Source: Acidobacteriota bacterium (GTDB taxonomy: Bacteria; Acidobacteriota; Terriglobia; UBA7540; JAPUME01). From it: a stretch of DNA of 10,557 nt. The stretch covers positions 1 to 10,557 of the forward strand of contig JAPUME010000123.1 of NCBI GenBank assembly GCA_027294185.1, written 5' to 3'. Below are positions 1 to 8,200 of this stretch, one piece after another. The number at the start of each line of letters is the position of its first letter. Within the stretch, counting starts at the first letter, position 1. The position numbers were made by a program, and so were the translations under genes. The notes under the pieces were generated by a model. That model did no database searches, had not been told where the DNA came from, and saw nothing but the letters and a program-made list of their open reading frames with translations.

Positions 1-1686
1 TCGGGAGAAGGAGTCATTTCAACCGGGGAATTGATCACGCTGGCCGCCGCCCGGGCCGGCTTTTCTATTTTCACCTACCGCACTTATCCTGCTGAGATTA
101 AAGGTGGCCACGCCGTTTTTCAGCTTCGTTTGAGTGACCGTCCCCTTTATTCCCAGGGTGACGACCTTGATATCCTTCTTGCTTTCAACCAGGAAGGCTA
201 CGATCGGCATCACGAAGAGTTGCGCCGGGAAGGTATCCTGATTTATGACACCGGGACACTGAGCGAAGAAAACATTCCCTTCAAGCAGTTGTTCGGCCTT
301 CCTCTTTCCGATATCGCCAGGAACCAGATTCACATGCCGTTGAGCAAGAACGTGGTGGCCGTCGGGGCGCTCTCGGCGCTGTTTTCGATTCCCAGCGAAG
401 TTCTGGAACCGCTGCTCCGGGCCAAGTTCGGGCGTAAGGGTGAGGCTGTCCTGCAGAAAAACCTGGAGGCGCTCGCCAGCGGTCGCAGCTACGTCGAGCA
501 GAATTTCCGCGGCATCGACGTGCTCAAGGTTCCCGCCAGGCCGCAGGGGGAAAAGCTGGTGCTTTCAGGAAACGAGGCGATTTCCCTGGGGGCCATTGTA
601 GCCGGGTGCCGGCATTATTTCGGGTACCCGATTACGCCCGCAAGCGACATCATGGAATTCCTGGCCGAGGAGTTTCCGAAAATCGGCGGGACCGTCATGC
701 AGGCGGAAGATGAAATCGCCGCCATAACCATGGCCATCGGCGCCTCCTACGCGGGCAAGAAAGTGATGACGGCGAGTTCCGGGCCGGGCATTGCTCTGAT
801 GACGGAAGCCCTGGGGCTGGCCGCGATGGCGGAGCTCCCGCTGGTGGTGATTGACGTCCAGCGCGCCGGGCCCAGCACCGGATTGCCGACCAAGCACGAG
901 CAGTCAGACCTGAATCTGGCCGTCTACGGGAATCACGGAGAAGCTCCGAGAATCGTAATTTCACCCATGGACGTGACCGACTGTTTCTACCGCACCATTG
1001 ACGCATTTAACCTGGCCGAAAAGTACCAGGTGCCGGTGCTTCTGGTCTCCGACACTGCGCTTGCGACCCGCAGCGAGTGCATTGACAAACCGGACCTTTC
1101 AAAAGTCAAGAGGTTTGACCGCCTGCGTGCAGAACCGCCCAACGGCAAGCCCTATAAGCGTTATGAGTTTTCTCCCTCAGGTGTCTCGCCCATGTCGTTT
1201 CCCGGCGACGAGGGCCTGACCTACACGGCTACAGGTCTTGAACACGACGAGGAGGCCCATCCCAACTACACTCCTGGGATGCATTCGGCGATGATGGACA
1301 AGCGTTTCCGAAAGCTGAAGTCGGCGATTCCCGACTTTCCCAAGGTTGAAACCTATGGCGCAGAGGATTCCACTGTGGGGATTATCGGCTGGGGTTCCAC
1401 GCTGGGCGCGATTCGGGAGGCGGTGGAAACGGCGGCGGAGAAAGGGATTAAGATTCTGTCGTTCTATCCCCGCGTGCTCCATCCGCTGGGCGATGGGTAT
1501 CTGACGGACGATTTGAAGCGCGTCAAGAAGTTGATTGTGGCCGAGGTGAACGCCACCGGCCAATTCGCCAACCTCCTGGCCCCCCACTATAAAGGTGAAG
1601 TGGAGAGACTCAATATCTACGGCGGACAACCATTTACAGCGCGAATGATTCTGAACAAGATTGAGGAGGTCTGCCACAATGGCTGA
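1..1686 (+). CDS. korA: 2-oxoacid:ferredoxin oxidoreductase, fused gamma-alpha subunit (5' partial)
   Basis: This is the large subunit of a two-subunit 2-oxoacid:ferredoxin oxidoreductase, a cytoplasmic TPP enzyme that converts 2-oxoacid + CoA + oxidised ferredoxin to acyl-CoA + CO2 + reduced ferredoxin. The frame is open at base 1 and reads GEGVISTGELI, the start of a gamma domain, so the true start lies left of the window; the TTG at 31 is internal. About 561 codons are visible. The gamma domain covers roughly the first 170 residues. The alpha (pyrimidine-binding) domain follows, with the signature YPITP at 625-639, then QRAGPSTGLPTKHEQSD near 859-909 and a C-terminal transketolase-like domain beginning near base 1370 (VGIIGWGSTLGA). 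Gamma-alpha fusion plus YPITP is typical of archaeal OFOR and of mycobacterial KorA. The stop overlaps the beta-subunit start by 8 bp. Substrate (2-oxoglutarate, pyruvate or broad) cannot be read from sequence, so the symbol gives the family rather than a proven substrate. Confidence 0.93.
   Translation, partial: SGEGVISTGELITLAAARAGFSIFTYRTYPAEIKGGHAVFQLRLSDRPLYSQGDDLDILLAFNQEGYDRHHEELRREGILIYDTGTLSEENIPFKQLFGLPLSDIARNQIHMPLSKNVVAVGALSALFSIPSEVLEPLLRAKFGRKGEAVLQKNLEALASGRSYVEQNFRGIDVLKVPARPQGEKLVLSGNEAISLGAIVAGCRHYFGYPITPASDIMEFLAEEFPKIGGTVMQAEDEIAAITMAIGASYAGKKVMTASSGPGIALMTEALGLAAMAELPLVVIDVQRAGPSTGLPTKHEQSDLNLAVYGNHGEAPRIVISPMDVTDCFYRTIDAFNLAEKYQVPVLLVSDTALATRSECIDKPDLSKVKRFDRLRAEPPNGKPYKRYEFSPSGVSPMSFPGDEGLTYTATGLEHDEEAHPNYTPGMHSAMMDKRFRKLKSAIPDFPKVETYGAEDSTVGIIGWGSTLGAIREAVETAAEKGIKILSFYPRVLHPLGDGYLTDDLKRVKKLIVAEVNATGQFANLLAPHYKGEVERLNIYGGQPFTARMILNKIEEVCHNG
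1663..1670 (+). promoter_or_regulatory. Shine-Dalgarno site of the beta-subunit gene
   Basis: GAGGAGGT is a near-perfect ribosome-binding site 8 nt before the ATG at 1679. It fixes the beta-subunit start and rules out the longer in-frame reading from the TTG at 1661. It lies within the last codons of the alpha gene. Confidence 0.85.
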
Positions 1687-2554
1687 GTTGACGGCGAAGG
1701 CCAATACTGCGCCTGCCGAAAAGATAAACTACAAGAGCGACGTCAAGGTGACCTGGTGCCCCGGCTGCGGGGACTTCGGAGTGTTGAGCGCGGTCTATAA
1801 AGCCTTCGAGATGAAAGGGTGGAATCCGAAGGACCTGGTCGTCGTTTCCGGCATCGGGTGTTCCAGCCGTATTCCTTACTTCATCAACAGCTATGGATTC
1901 CACGGGATCCACGGCAGAGCTCTTCCCATCAGCGTGGGGTTGAAGGTATCGAATCCCAAGCTGAAGGTGGTCGTGCTGGGAGGTGACGGGGACGGGTTCA
2001 GCATCGGGGCGGGCCACTTTCCTCATGCGGTGCGCCGCAACCCCAACCTTACCTACATCATTATGGACAACAGCATCTACGGGCTAACCAAGGGCCAGTC
2101 CTCACCCACTTCCGCTTTTGAGTTCGTCACCAAGGCCACCCCGTATGGAAACATCGAGGACCCAATCAATCCCATGGCCTTTGCCCTGGTCTACGGGGCG
2201 AGTTTCGTCGCCAAGGGTTTCTCGGGAAAGGCGAATGACCTGGCACAGTTGTTCGTACAGGCCTTCGATCATCCCGGGTTTTCTTTCGTGAACGTCCTGA
2301 GTCCCTGTCCGACGTTTAATAAGGTGGATACCTTCAGGTACTATGCCGAGCGGCTGGCAACGGTGCCCGAGGACCATGACACCTCGGACCGTTTGAAAGC
2401 GCTGAAAATTGCTTATCAGACTGATAAGCACACCATGGGTGTTTACTACCGCGACTTTCGGCCGACGCTCGAAGACAGACTCGCAGGCGTGCGAGAGAAG
2501 GTCCACATGGATACGCAGGAAGAGATCGAGCATCTTCTGTCCCGATTTAGCTAG
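1679..2554 (+). CDS. korB: 2-oxoacid:ferredoxin oxidoreductase, beta subunit
   Basis: This is the TPP- and [4Fe-4S]-binding partner of the preceding gamma-alpha subunit, 291 residues, close to the usual ~300 for the two-subunit type. Four cysteines match the cluster ligands of this family: C27 and C30 (WCPGCGDFG), C61 (GIGCSSRIPY) and C210 (SPCPTFN). The TPP/Mg site is GGDGDGFSIGAGH (101-113) with N131 in MDNSIYGLTKGQ. The ATG at 1679 is chosen because GAGGAGGT sits 8 nt upstream; an in-frame TTG at 1661 would overlap that ribosome site. The ATG lies inside the end of the alpha gene (ATGGCTGA), implying translational coupling and 1:1 synthesis. There is no separate delta (2[4Fe-4S] ferredoxin) subunit next door, as expected for this class, so electrons must leave from the beta cluster to an external carrier. 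Family assignment is secure; substrate is not. Confidence 0.94.
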   Translation: MAELTAKANTAPAEKINYKSDVKVTWCPGCGDFGVLSAVYKAFEMKGWNPKDLVVVSGIGCSSRIPYFINSYGFHGIHGRALPISVGLKVSNPKLKVVVLGGDGDGFSIGAGHFPHAVRRNPNLTYIIMDNSIYGLTKGQSSPTSAFEFVTKATPYGNIEDPINPMAFALVYGASFVAKGFSGKANDLAQLFVQAFDHPGFSFVNVLSPCPTFNKVDTFRYYAERLATVPEDHDTSDRLKALKIAYQTDKHTMGVYYRDFRPTLEDRLAGVREKVHMDTQEEIEHLLSRFS

Positions 2555-2555
2555 T

Positions 2556-2577
2556 CGGTCATTACACGCGGTGACCG
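2556..2577 (+). other. Small intergenic hairpin after the beta-subunit gene
   Basis: CGGTCA (2556-2561) and TGACCG (2572-2577) form a perfect 6-bp inverted repeat directly after the TAG stop, around a 10-nt loop. No T-run follows on the plus strand (an A-run does), so it is not a canonical intrinsic terminator. It could be an RNA-processing or stabilising stem between the beta-subunit gene and the next gene, or chance. Confidence 0.3.
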
Positions 2578-2635
2578 CCGGAAAAAAATCGGGCTGCCGC
2601 CATCCCCAACCCACACCGCCCCACGGACCCCGCCT

Positions 2636-2950
2636 ATGGGCAGTTCTCTTTTTCGTCCCTTTGAAAACCTGGTAGAGATTCAGGTCCTGGGCAGGACTTT
2701 CCAGGTTCCCGAAAAGAATACGCTTCTGCGGGCGCTCCAGTTTCTGGACCCTGCAGGAGTCTCCTATGGCCGTTTTTGCTGGAACCAGGAATGCCAGTTC
2801 TGCCGAGTGAGCTATGTGATGAAGAGCCGGGAAGAGAAACCGCCCCGCGAAATCCTGGCCTGTAAGGTCTGGGCGGCCGATGGGATGAGGATTGTCAAAC
2901 TCTCCGAGGAGTTGACCTGGGCCCTGAGGACATGCCTGAAAGAGCCTTAA
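2636..2950 (+). CDS. Small [2Fe-2S] ferredoxin-like protein
   Basis: A 104-residue soluble protein with the plant-type [2Fe-2S] ferredoxin ligand pattern C-x4-C-x2-C-xn-C: C48, C53 and C56 (CWNQECQFC) and C76 (ILAC), followed by a short strand segment (ADGMRIVKL) as after the fourth cysteine of such domains. The N-terminal half (EIQVLGRTFQVPEKNTLLRAL) resembles the beta-grasp lead-in of ferredoxins and of NuoG/SdhB/FdhA N-terminal domains. No other domain is attached. The start is the ATG at 2636; the upstream CGGACC is only a weak ribosome site. It lies 81 nt after the beta-subunit gene on the same strand and is probably co-transcribed. A role as electron carrier for the oxidoreductase or the downstream ATP-dependent system is inference from position. 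Confidence 0.78.
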   Translation: MGSSLFRPFENLVEIQVLGRTFQVPEKNTLLRALQFLDPAGVSYGRFCWNQECQFCRVSYVMKSREEKPPREILACKVWAADGMRIVKLSEELTWALRTCLKEP

Positions 2951-3057
2951 GCGCAGGCCGAATCCCGACCTCGTCACTTGCAGGCGGCCGGGTTTGGAGG
3001 GGAAATGCGGTCGACGGCCGGGGTTGGTAAATCTGACCTCCCATTTCCTCTAACAAG

Positions 3058-3189
3058 CGGTATTTCAGTTACTTACCAATTAATTGTGCCCCCGACCGTT
3101 TGCCCGCCGATATATACCGTTTAATGGAATAGCGTTTACCCATTTGCGGTCCACCCTCAATATGGCAGCGTGTGGAGCCGGTATTTCAG
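3058..3189. repeat. 11-bp direct repeat, two copies 121 bp apart
   Basis: CGGTATTTCAG occurs at 3058-3068 and again at 3179-3189. The 6-bp core CGGTAT also appears inverted at 3119-3114. The copies lie upstream of the HgdB-like gene and could be binding sites of a regulator; two copies alone are weak evidence. Confidence 0.4.
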
Positions 3190-3223
3190 AGAGTCAGGTG
3201 CCAGTCCGGCGGCCACGGTAAAC
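3134..3223 (+). promoter_or_regulatory. Candidate structured 5' leader RNA
   Basis: GTTTACC (3134-3140) and GGTAAAC (3217-3223) are perfect 7-bp complements. Immediately inside, GTGG (3172-3175) pairs with CCAC (3213-3216) and GCCGG (3177-3181) with CCGGC (3206-3210), across a small internal loop. The 3' arm is therefore one continuous strand pairing with two 5' segments, with a 31-nt insertion between them, which suggests a multi-helix fold. The inner loop has GGTGCCAGTCC, faintly like the core of cobalamin riboswitches, but the CCCGC segment and the GCCACTG B12 box are not seen. It lies 180 nt upstream of the HgdB-like start. Function is unproven. Confidence 0.28.
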
Positions 3224-3390
3224 AGTGAGTCCTCCATTATTATTAAGTCGGATTGATTTCTTTTTGATTCTAAACAACTTGTTCGGAAGAGGGGAACCAA
3301 GGAGAAGGCGCGAAGCTCTAGTAGCGAATCGGGTCTTGTTCGCCCCAGAGAATTGGAATTCCGTCTAATTTCACCTTCAGCCCAAATGAA

Positions 3391-3396
3391 GAGGAG
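3391..3396 (+). promoter_or_regulatory. Shine-Dalgarno site of the HgdB-like gene
   Basis: GAGGAG sits 6 nt before the ATG at 3403 and supports that start. Confidence 0.7.
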
Positions 3397-3402
3397 AGTT
3401 CA

Positions 3403-5196
3403 ATGAGCACATCACCCAATAGTCAGTTGCCGAAGCCGAATCCGGGTTTGTTACAAATTGGCTCCGACAGTTCCCTTACGTCGGAAGAGATATTTCGCCA
3501 GAAGGTTGCCGAGGAAAGGCGACGGCTGGAGCAGTTGGCGGGCGTCGAGGATAAGCCCGTGTTGCGCTTTCTCCGTCCCAAGGAGCATCTCTTTACCAAG
3601 GACCAGCGCGAGCATACAACCCTCCTTTTCGGCGGACTCACCTGGAAGCACGAGAAGCTGATTCAGGGGGCTCTCCAAGCCCTGGGTTACAAGTGCGAAC
3701 CGGTGATGATCCCGGACAAGAAAGCTTTTCAGTTGGGGAAGGAATACGGGAACAACGGCCAGTGTAATCCCACCTACTTCACGGTCGGAAACCTGGTGCA
3801 GCACCTGCAAAAACTGGAAGAGAAGGGATTGAGTAAGGACGAGATCAAGGAGCGGTATATTTTCCTGACCGCGGGCGCCTGCGGCCCCTGCCGGTTCGGC
3901 ATGTATGAGGCGGAATACCGGCTGGCCCTGCGGAACTCAGGGTTTGACGGGTTCCGGGTCATGCTCTTCCAGCAGGAGGGCGGCTTGAATCAGGCGGAAG
4001 CGGAAGCCGGCCTCGAGATGAACCTCGATTTCTTCCTGGGCATTCTGAATGCTCTCAACATGGGCGACGTGATCAACGATGTGGCCTACCAGATTCGCCC
4101 CTTTGAGGTGAACGCGGGAGAGACCGCACGGGTGCTTGATGAGTGCATGAATTTGATGTACGAGGTAATTCGAAACAAAGAGCCCTACCAGTTGGAAGGG
4201 AAGATGGAAGGCTTTTTCAGCCGGATCGGAAAGATCGATACCGCCACTTACCTGGGCAAGTTCATTAACCAACTCTACGGGAATGAGTTCACGGCAGGGC
4301 TGCGGGAAGTGCGTGACCGCTTTAACGGGATTCGCATAGACCGCACCCAAATCCGGCCCATCGTTAAGGTTACCGGCGAGTTCTGGGCGCAGACGACCGA
4401 GGGTGACGGGAACTTCAACATGTTTGGCTTCCTCGAGAAAGAAGGCGCACAGGTGATCGTGGAGCCGATCGGTACCTGGATCCTTTACATGATTCACCAG
4501 GTGATTCAGAGGTTGAATGACGAGAAGGGCCTGGAAGAGGGCGCCGTCCTGCCTCCCGCCTGGAGACTGGACAAGCATCTCAAGATCAACCTGAACCTTA
4601 AGAAAAAGGTGCTGAAGCTGAAGCTCGCCGAAGGCATCTTCAAGCGCGAATACAACCGCATTATCGACGGGCTGGGTGGACTCGCGCACCATCTTACCGA
4701 TCAGTACGAGTTGCAGCGCCTCGGGCACCCCTATTACAACTCACGCGCCGGAGGCGGCGAAGGTCACCTGGAAGTGGCGAAGAACATCTACTACTCGAAC
4801 AAGGGTCTGTGTCACATGGTTCTTTCGCTCAAACCTTTCGGTTGCATGCCCTCGACGCAATCCGACGGGGCGCAGTCGGCCGTGGTTTCGAAATACAAAG
4901 ACATGATCTTCCTGCCGATCGAGACTTCAGGCGAAGGCGACGTGAACGCCCACAGCCGCGTCCAGATGGCCCTGGGAGAAGCCAAGGCCAAGGCGAAGCT
5001 CGAATTCAAGGAGACTCTGGAATCGACGGGATCCACGCTCGTGGAAATCCGTGCCTTCATGGAAGACCATCCCGAGACGATGACGCCGCTTTATAAGGTT
5101 CCTCATTACGAGGGGATCGTGGGCACTGCCGCTCATTTCATAAAGCACATCGGCGAGCGGATCAAGAGTGAAAAGCCGGCCCTGGTGGCGGTCTGA
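3403..5196 (+). CDS. HgdB-like iron-sulfur protein (COG3581 type), 2-hydroxyacyl-CoA dehydratase / activase-associated family
   Basis: A 597-residue cytoplasmic protein related to the 2-hydroxyglutaryl-CoA dehydratase D-component superfamily, in the large, poorly characterised branch that always seems to accompany BadF-type ATPases. Likely cluster ligands are C121 (NNGQCNP), C160 and C163 (TAGACGPCRFG) and C481 (KPFGCMPST); C98, C248 and C470 are further cysteines. Residues 72-250 form the first conserved block, 310-365 a second (IRPIVKVTGEFWA, then a VIVEPIGTW stretch), and 440-580 a third ending in a helical tail. The N-terminal ~65 residues are polar with a charged helix. Start: ATG at 3403 with GAGGAG 6 nt upstream. 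It is 37 nt ahead of the tandem ATPase gene and surely belongs with it. In many bacteria this domain is fused to the ATPase in one ~1400-residue chain; here it is a separate gene placed first. The substrate is unknown, so dehydratase in database names should not be taken literally. Confidence 0.85.
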   Translation: MSTSPNSQLPKPNPGLLQIGSDSSLTSEEIFRQKVAEERRRLEQLAGVEDKPVLRFLRPKEHLFTKDQREHTTLLFGGLTWKHEKLIQGALQALGYKCEPVMIPDKKAFQLGKEYGNNGQCNPTYFTVGNLVQHLQKLEEKGLSKDEIKERYIFLTAGACGPCRFGMYEAEYRLALRNSGFDGFRVMLFQQEGGLNQAEAEAGLEMNLDFFLGILNALNMGDVINDVAYQIRPFEVNAGETARVLDECMNLMYEVIRNKEPYQLEGKMEGFFSRIGKIDTATYLGKFINQLYGNEFTAGLREVRDRFNGIRIDRTQIRPIVKVTGEFWAQTTEGDGNFNMFGFLEKEGAQVIVEPIGTWILYMIHQVIQRLNDEKGLEEGAVLPPAWRLDKHLKINLNLKKKVLKLKLAEGIFKREYNRIIDGLGGLAHHLTDQYELQRLGHPYYNSRAGGGEGHLEVAKNIYYSNKGLCHMVLSLKPFGCMPSTQSDGAQSAVVSKYKDMIFLPIETSGEGDVNAHSRVQMALGEAKAKAKLEFKETLESTGSTLVEIRAFMEDHPETMTPLYKVPHYEGIVGTAAHFIKHIGERIKSEKPALVAV

Positions 5197-5233
5197 AGAA
5201 TGCGCAATCGAAGGGAATCCTCAGGGGGAATCA

Positions 5234-8200
5234 ATGGCTGAGAAACATTCGGGAAACGTGATGATTGGTTTGGATGTCGGCTCGACCACCGTGAAAGCGG
5301 TGGTGATGGATCCGTCGAACGATAAGATTCTCTGGTCCGACTACCAGCGGCACGATACCAAGCAGCCCGAGAAGTGCTTGGAATTTCTGAACCGCATCGA
5401 TGCCGATATGGGGGTTCCGCGCGAGAAAATCCGTATCTTCGTAACCGGCTCCGGCGGCGGGGGAATCGCCGACATGATCGGGGGGAAGTTCGTCCAGGAA
5501 GTGAATGCCGTCGCTCTGGCGGTGGAAAAACTCTACCCCACCTGCGGCTCAGTGGTCGAGTTGGGCGGGCAGGACGCGAAAATCATCATCTTCAAGGAAG
5601 ACCCCGAGACAGGACGCAAGAAGAAGATTCCCTCGATGAACGACAAGTGCGCCGGAGGCACCGGAGCCGTCATCGACAAGATCAACAGCAAGCTGAAAAT
5701 TCCCGCCGAAGAGCTCTGCAACATGGGTTACTTCGATATAAAGCTGCATCCGGTGGCCGGCAAGTGCGGTGTGTTTGCCGAGACCGACATCAACGGCCTG
5801 CAGAAGAGCGGCGTGCCGGCGGATGAGCTGATGGCCTCGCTTTTCGAAGCCATCATCCAACAGAACCTCTCTGTGCTCACCCGTGGGAATACGCTGCGGC
5901 CCGATGTGCTGTTGCTCGGCGGCCCGAATACCTACATCAAGGGTATGCGCGACTGCTGGAAGGCCAACATTCCCAAGGTCTGGGCAGAGCGCAAGTTCCC
6001 GCTGCCCGAAGGCGTGGACCCGCAAGACCTTATCGTGGTGCCGGAGAACGCCCAGTACTTTGCGGCCATCGGGTCGGTGGAGTTCGGCAAAGACGAAGAG
6101 GATTCCGTCGGCGCTTACCAGGGCAGCGACAAGCTGGATTGGTATATTAATGTTGGGCGCCTGGAAGAGAAGCAGAAGAAGGGCGGGAGCGGTCTCAGCA
6201 AGGACCAGAAGGATTTGGTGGAGTTCAAGAAACGCTTCACGATGGAAAAATTCATCCCCGCCACCTTCTCCCCCGGTGAGGTCGTGGAAGCCTTTATGGG
6301 CATCGATGGCGGTTCCACATCCACCAAGGCTGTGCTCTTCGACAAAGACAAGAAGCTCCTCATCAAGTGTTACCAGCTTTCCAAAGGCAACCCGATCGAA
6401 GACACCAAGGACATGTTTGAAAACCTGACCAAGCAGGTGGAAAGTCAGGGGGCCAAGCTCAAGCTCCTTGGAATCGGAACGACGGGTTATGCCAAGGACC
6501 TCCTGAAGGACGTGCTGGCCGCTGATGTGGCCATTGTCGAGACGGTGGCCCATACGGAGTCCGCGCTCCATTTCTACCCCGAAACCGACGTCATCTGTGA
6601 CGTGGGCGGACAGGATATCAAGATCATCATCCTGCAGGATGGTCGGGTCAAAGACTTCAAGCTGAACACCCAGTGCTCGGCCGGCAACGGCTACTTCCTG
6701 CAGTCGACCGCCGCGAATTTCGGCGTGGAGGTGGAAGAGTACGCTGACCAGGCCTTCGCCGCTCAATCCATGCCGATGTTCGGTTACGGTTGCGCCGTGT
6801 TCATGCAGTCCGATATCGTGGACTTCCAGCGGCAGGGGTGGAAACCGGATGAGATCATGGCGGGGCTGGCGTCCGTGCTGCCAAAAAACATCTGGCTCTA
6901 CGTTTCGCAGATTGCGAATATTGCGGCATTGGGAAAGAATTTCGTTCTTCAGGGCGGGACGCAGTATAACCTGGCTGCCGTGAAGTCGCAGGTGGACTTT
7001 ATTGAATCACGCTTCAAAGACAAGGGCATGATGCCCAACGTCATCGTGCACAAGCATTGCGGAGAGTCGGGCGCGATCGGCGCGGCTATCGAGTCCCACC
7101 GGCTCTGGACCCGGGGGCGCAAAACGACCTTTATCGGCCTGGAGGCCGTGCAGAACATTTCCTACGTGACCCACCGCAACGAGGATACCCGCTGCTACTT
7201 CTGCAAGAACAAATGCCTGAGGAGCTTTATCGATGTGAAGGTTTCCTCAGACGGGGAAGTGGAGAATTTGGGTTCGAAGACCTCGAAGATTCCCATTGCT
7301 CCCGGCGTCAAGCGGTTGATCGTTGGTAACAGTTGCGAAAAAGGCCTGGTGGAAGACGTCAACGCCATGCGGGAAATCAAGAAGGGTCTGGATTCGATGA
7401 AAGGCGCGAATCCCAATATGGCGGAAGTCGCTGCGCGCTGGGCTTTCAGATCCTACAACCCGCCGCAGGTGTCCGACCCGCTGCCGAAGATGGTCATTAC
7501 GTCGAAGCAGAAAGCTCGGGTGCGGATGATGAAGAATCGCTCCGAGATCCGCATCGGCATCCCGCGCGCGCTGAACCAGTATTCGACGAACCCCCTGTTT
7601 AGCGCTTATTTCGAGTCCCTGGGCGTGAAGACCGAGAATATCGTCTATTCGGATTACACTTCCGAGGAACTCTACAAGACGGGAGCGAAACGGGGTGCGA
7701 TCGACCCTTGCTTCCCTTCGAAGATCGGTATTCCGCATGTGCATAACCTGCTCTATGTAAAGCACAAGAAGAAGCCACTCGATTACATCTTCTTCCCGAT
7801 GATTGACGATCTTCCCTCGGATCTCGTGAATGTGCAGGCCCACCGTTCCTGCCCCACCGTGGCCGCCACACCCGAGGCCGTGAAGGCGGCCTTCATCAAG
7901 GAAGGGGATCTGTTTGCCGATATGGGGTTGAAGTATATGGATCCCCTGGTGAATCCTGGTAAGCCCGATCTGTTCGAGCGGCAGATGTACCTTGAGTTTG
8001 TAGACATCCTGGGGCTTTCGGCTGGAGAGAGTCAGCGAGCCACCCGGGAGGCGTACAAGGCGCTGGATCATTTCGAGAACGGAATCCTTCGCAAGCAAGG
8101 CAGGGAAATTCTGGAGAAGCTTGAGGCAGAAAACGGAATTGGAATTGTCGTTCTGGGCCGTCCGTACCATAACGACCCGGGAGTCAATCACGAAATCCTG

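Larger units (their letters stand above)
2951..3402. other. 452-bp intergenic region, AT-richer, with repeats and a possible leader RNA
   Basis: No convincing gene is present on either strand. Near the left end an imperfect stem (2958-2967 with 2989-2997; one bulge, one G-T pair) follows the [2Fe-2S] gene but lacks a T-run, so any terminator call is weak. The middle is AT-rich and contains an 11-bp direct repeat and nested inverted repeats, listed separately. The stretch 3235-3280 is the most AT-rich (ATTATTATTAAG, two TTGATT boxes at 3253 and 3264), but no -35/-10 pair has good spacing. The promoter of the downstream operon most likely lies somewhere in this region. Confidence 0.6.

Noticed and set aside
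1661..1678. TTG at 1661 as the beta-subunit start
   Set aside because: The TTG directly abuts and runs into the strong Shine-Dalgarno sequence that serves the ATG at 1679.
3185..3240. Cobalamin riboswitch
   Set aside because: The GGTGCCAGTCCGGC segment is suggestive, but the CCCGC segment and the GCCACTG B12 box could not be found. It is kept only as a candidate structured RNA.
3937..4728. Minus-strand open frame (263 codons) opposite the HgdB-like gene
   Set aside because: It is a shadow of the well-supported plus-strand gene with no motif of its own.
5168..5233. GTG at 5168 as an upstream start of the tandem ATPase gene
   Set aside because: It would overlap the end of the previous gene by 29 bp, add 22 residues with no family similarity, and ignore the AGGGGGAA ribosome site just before the ATG at 5234.
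5549..6766. Long open frame on the minus strand (405 codons) inside the ATPase gene
   Set aside because: It lies antisense to a coding sequence with clear domain motifs; its translation is low-complexity His/Leu/Val-rich and matches nothing recognisable. It is a GC-driven shadow.
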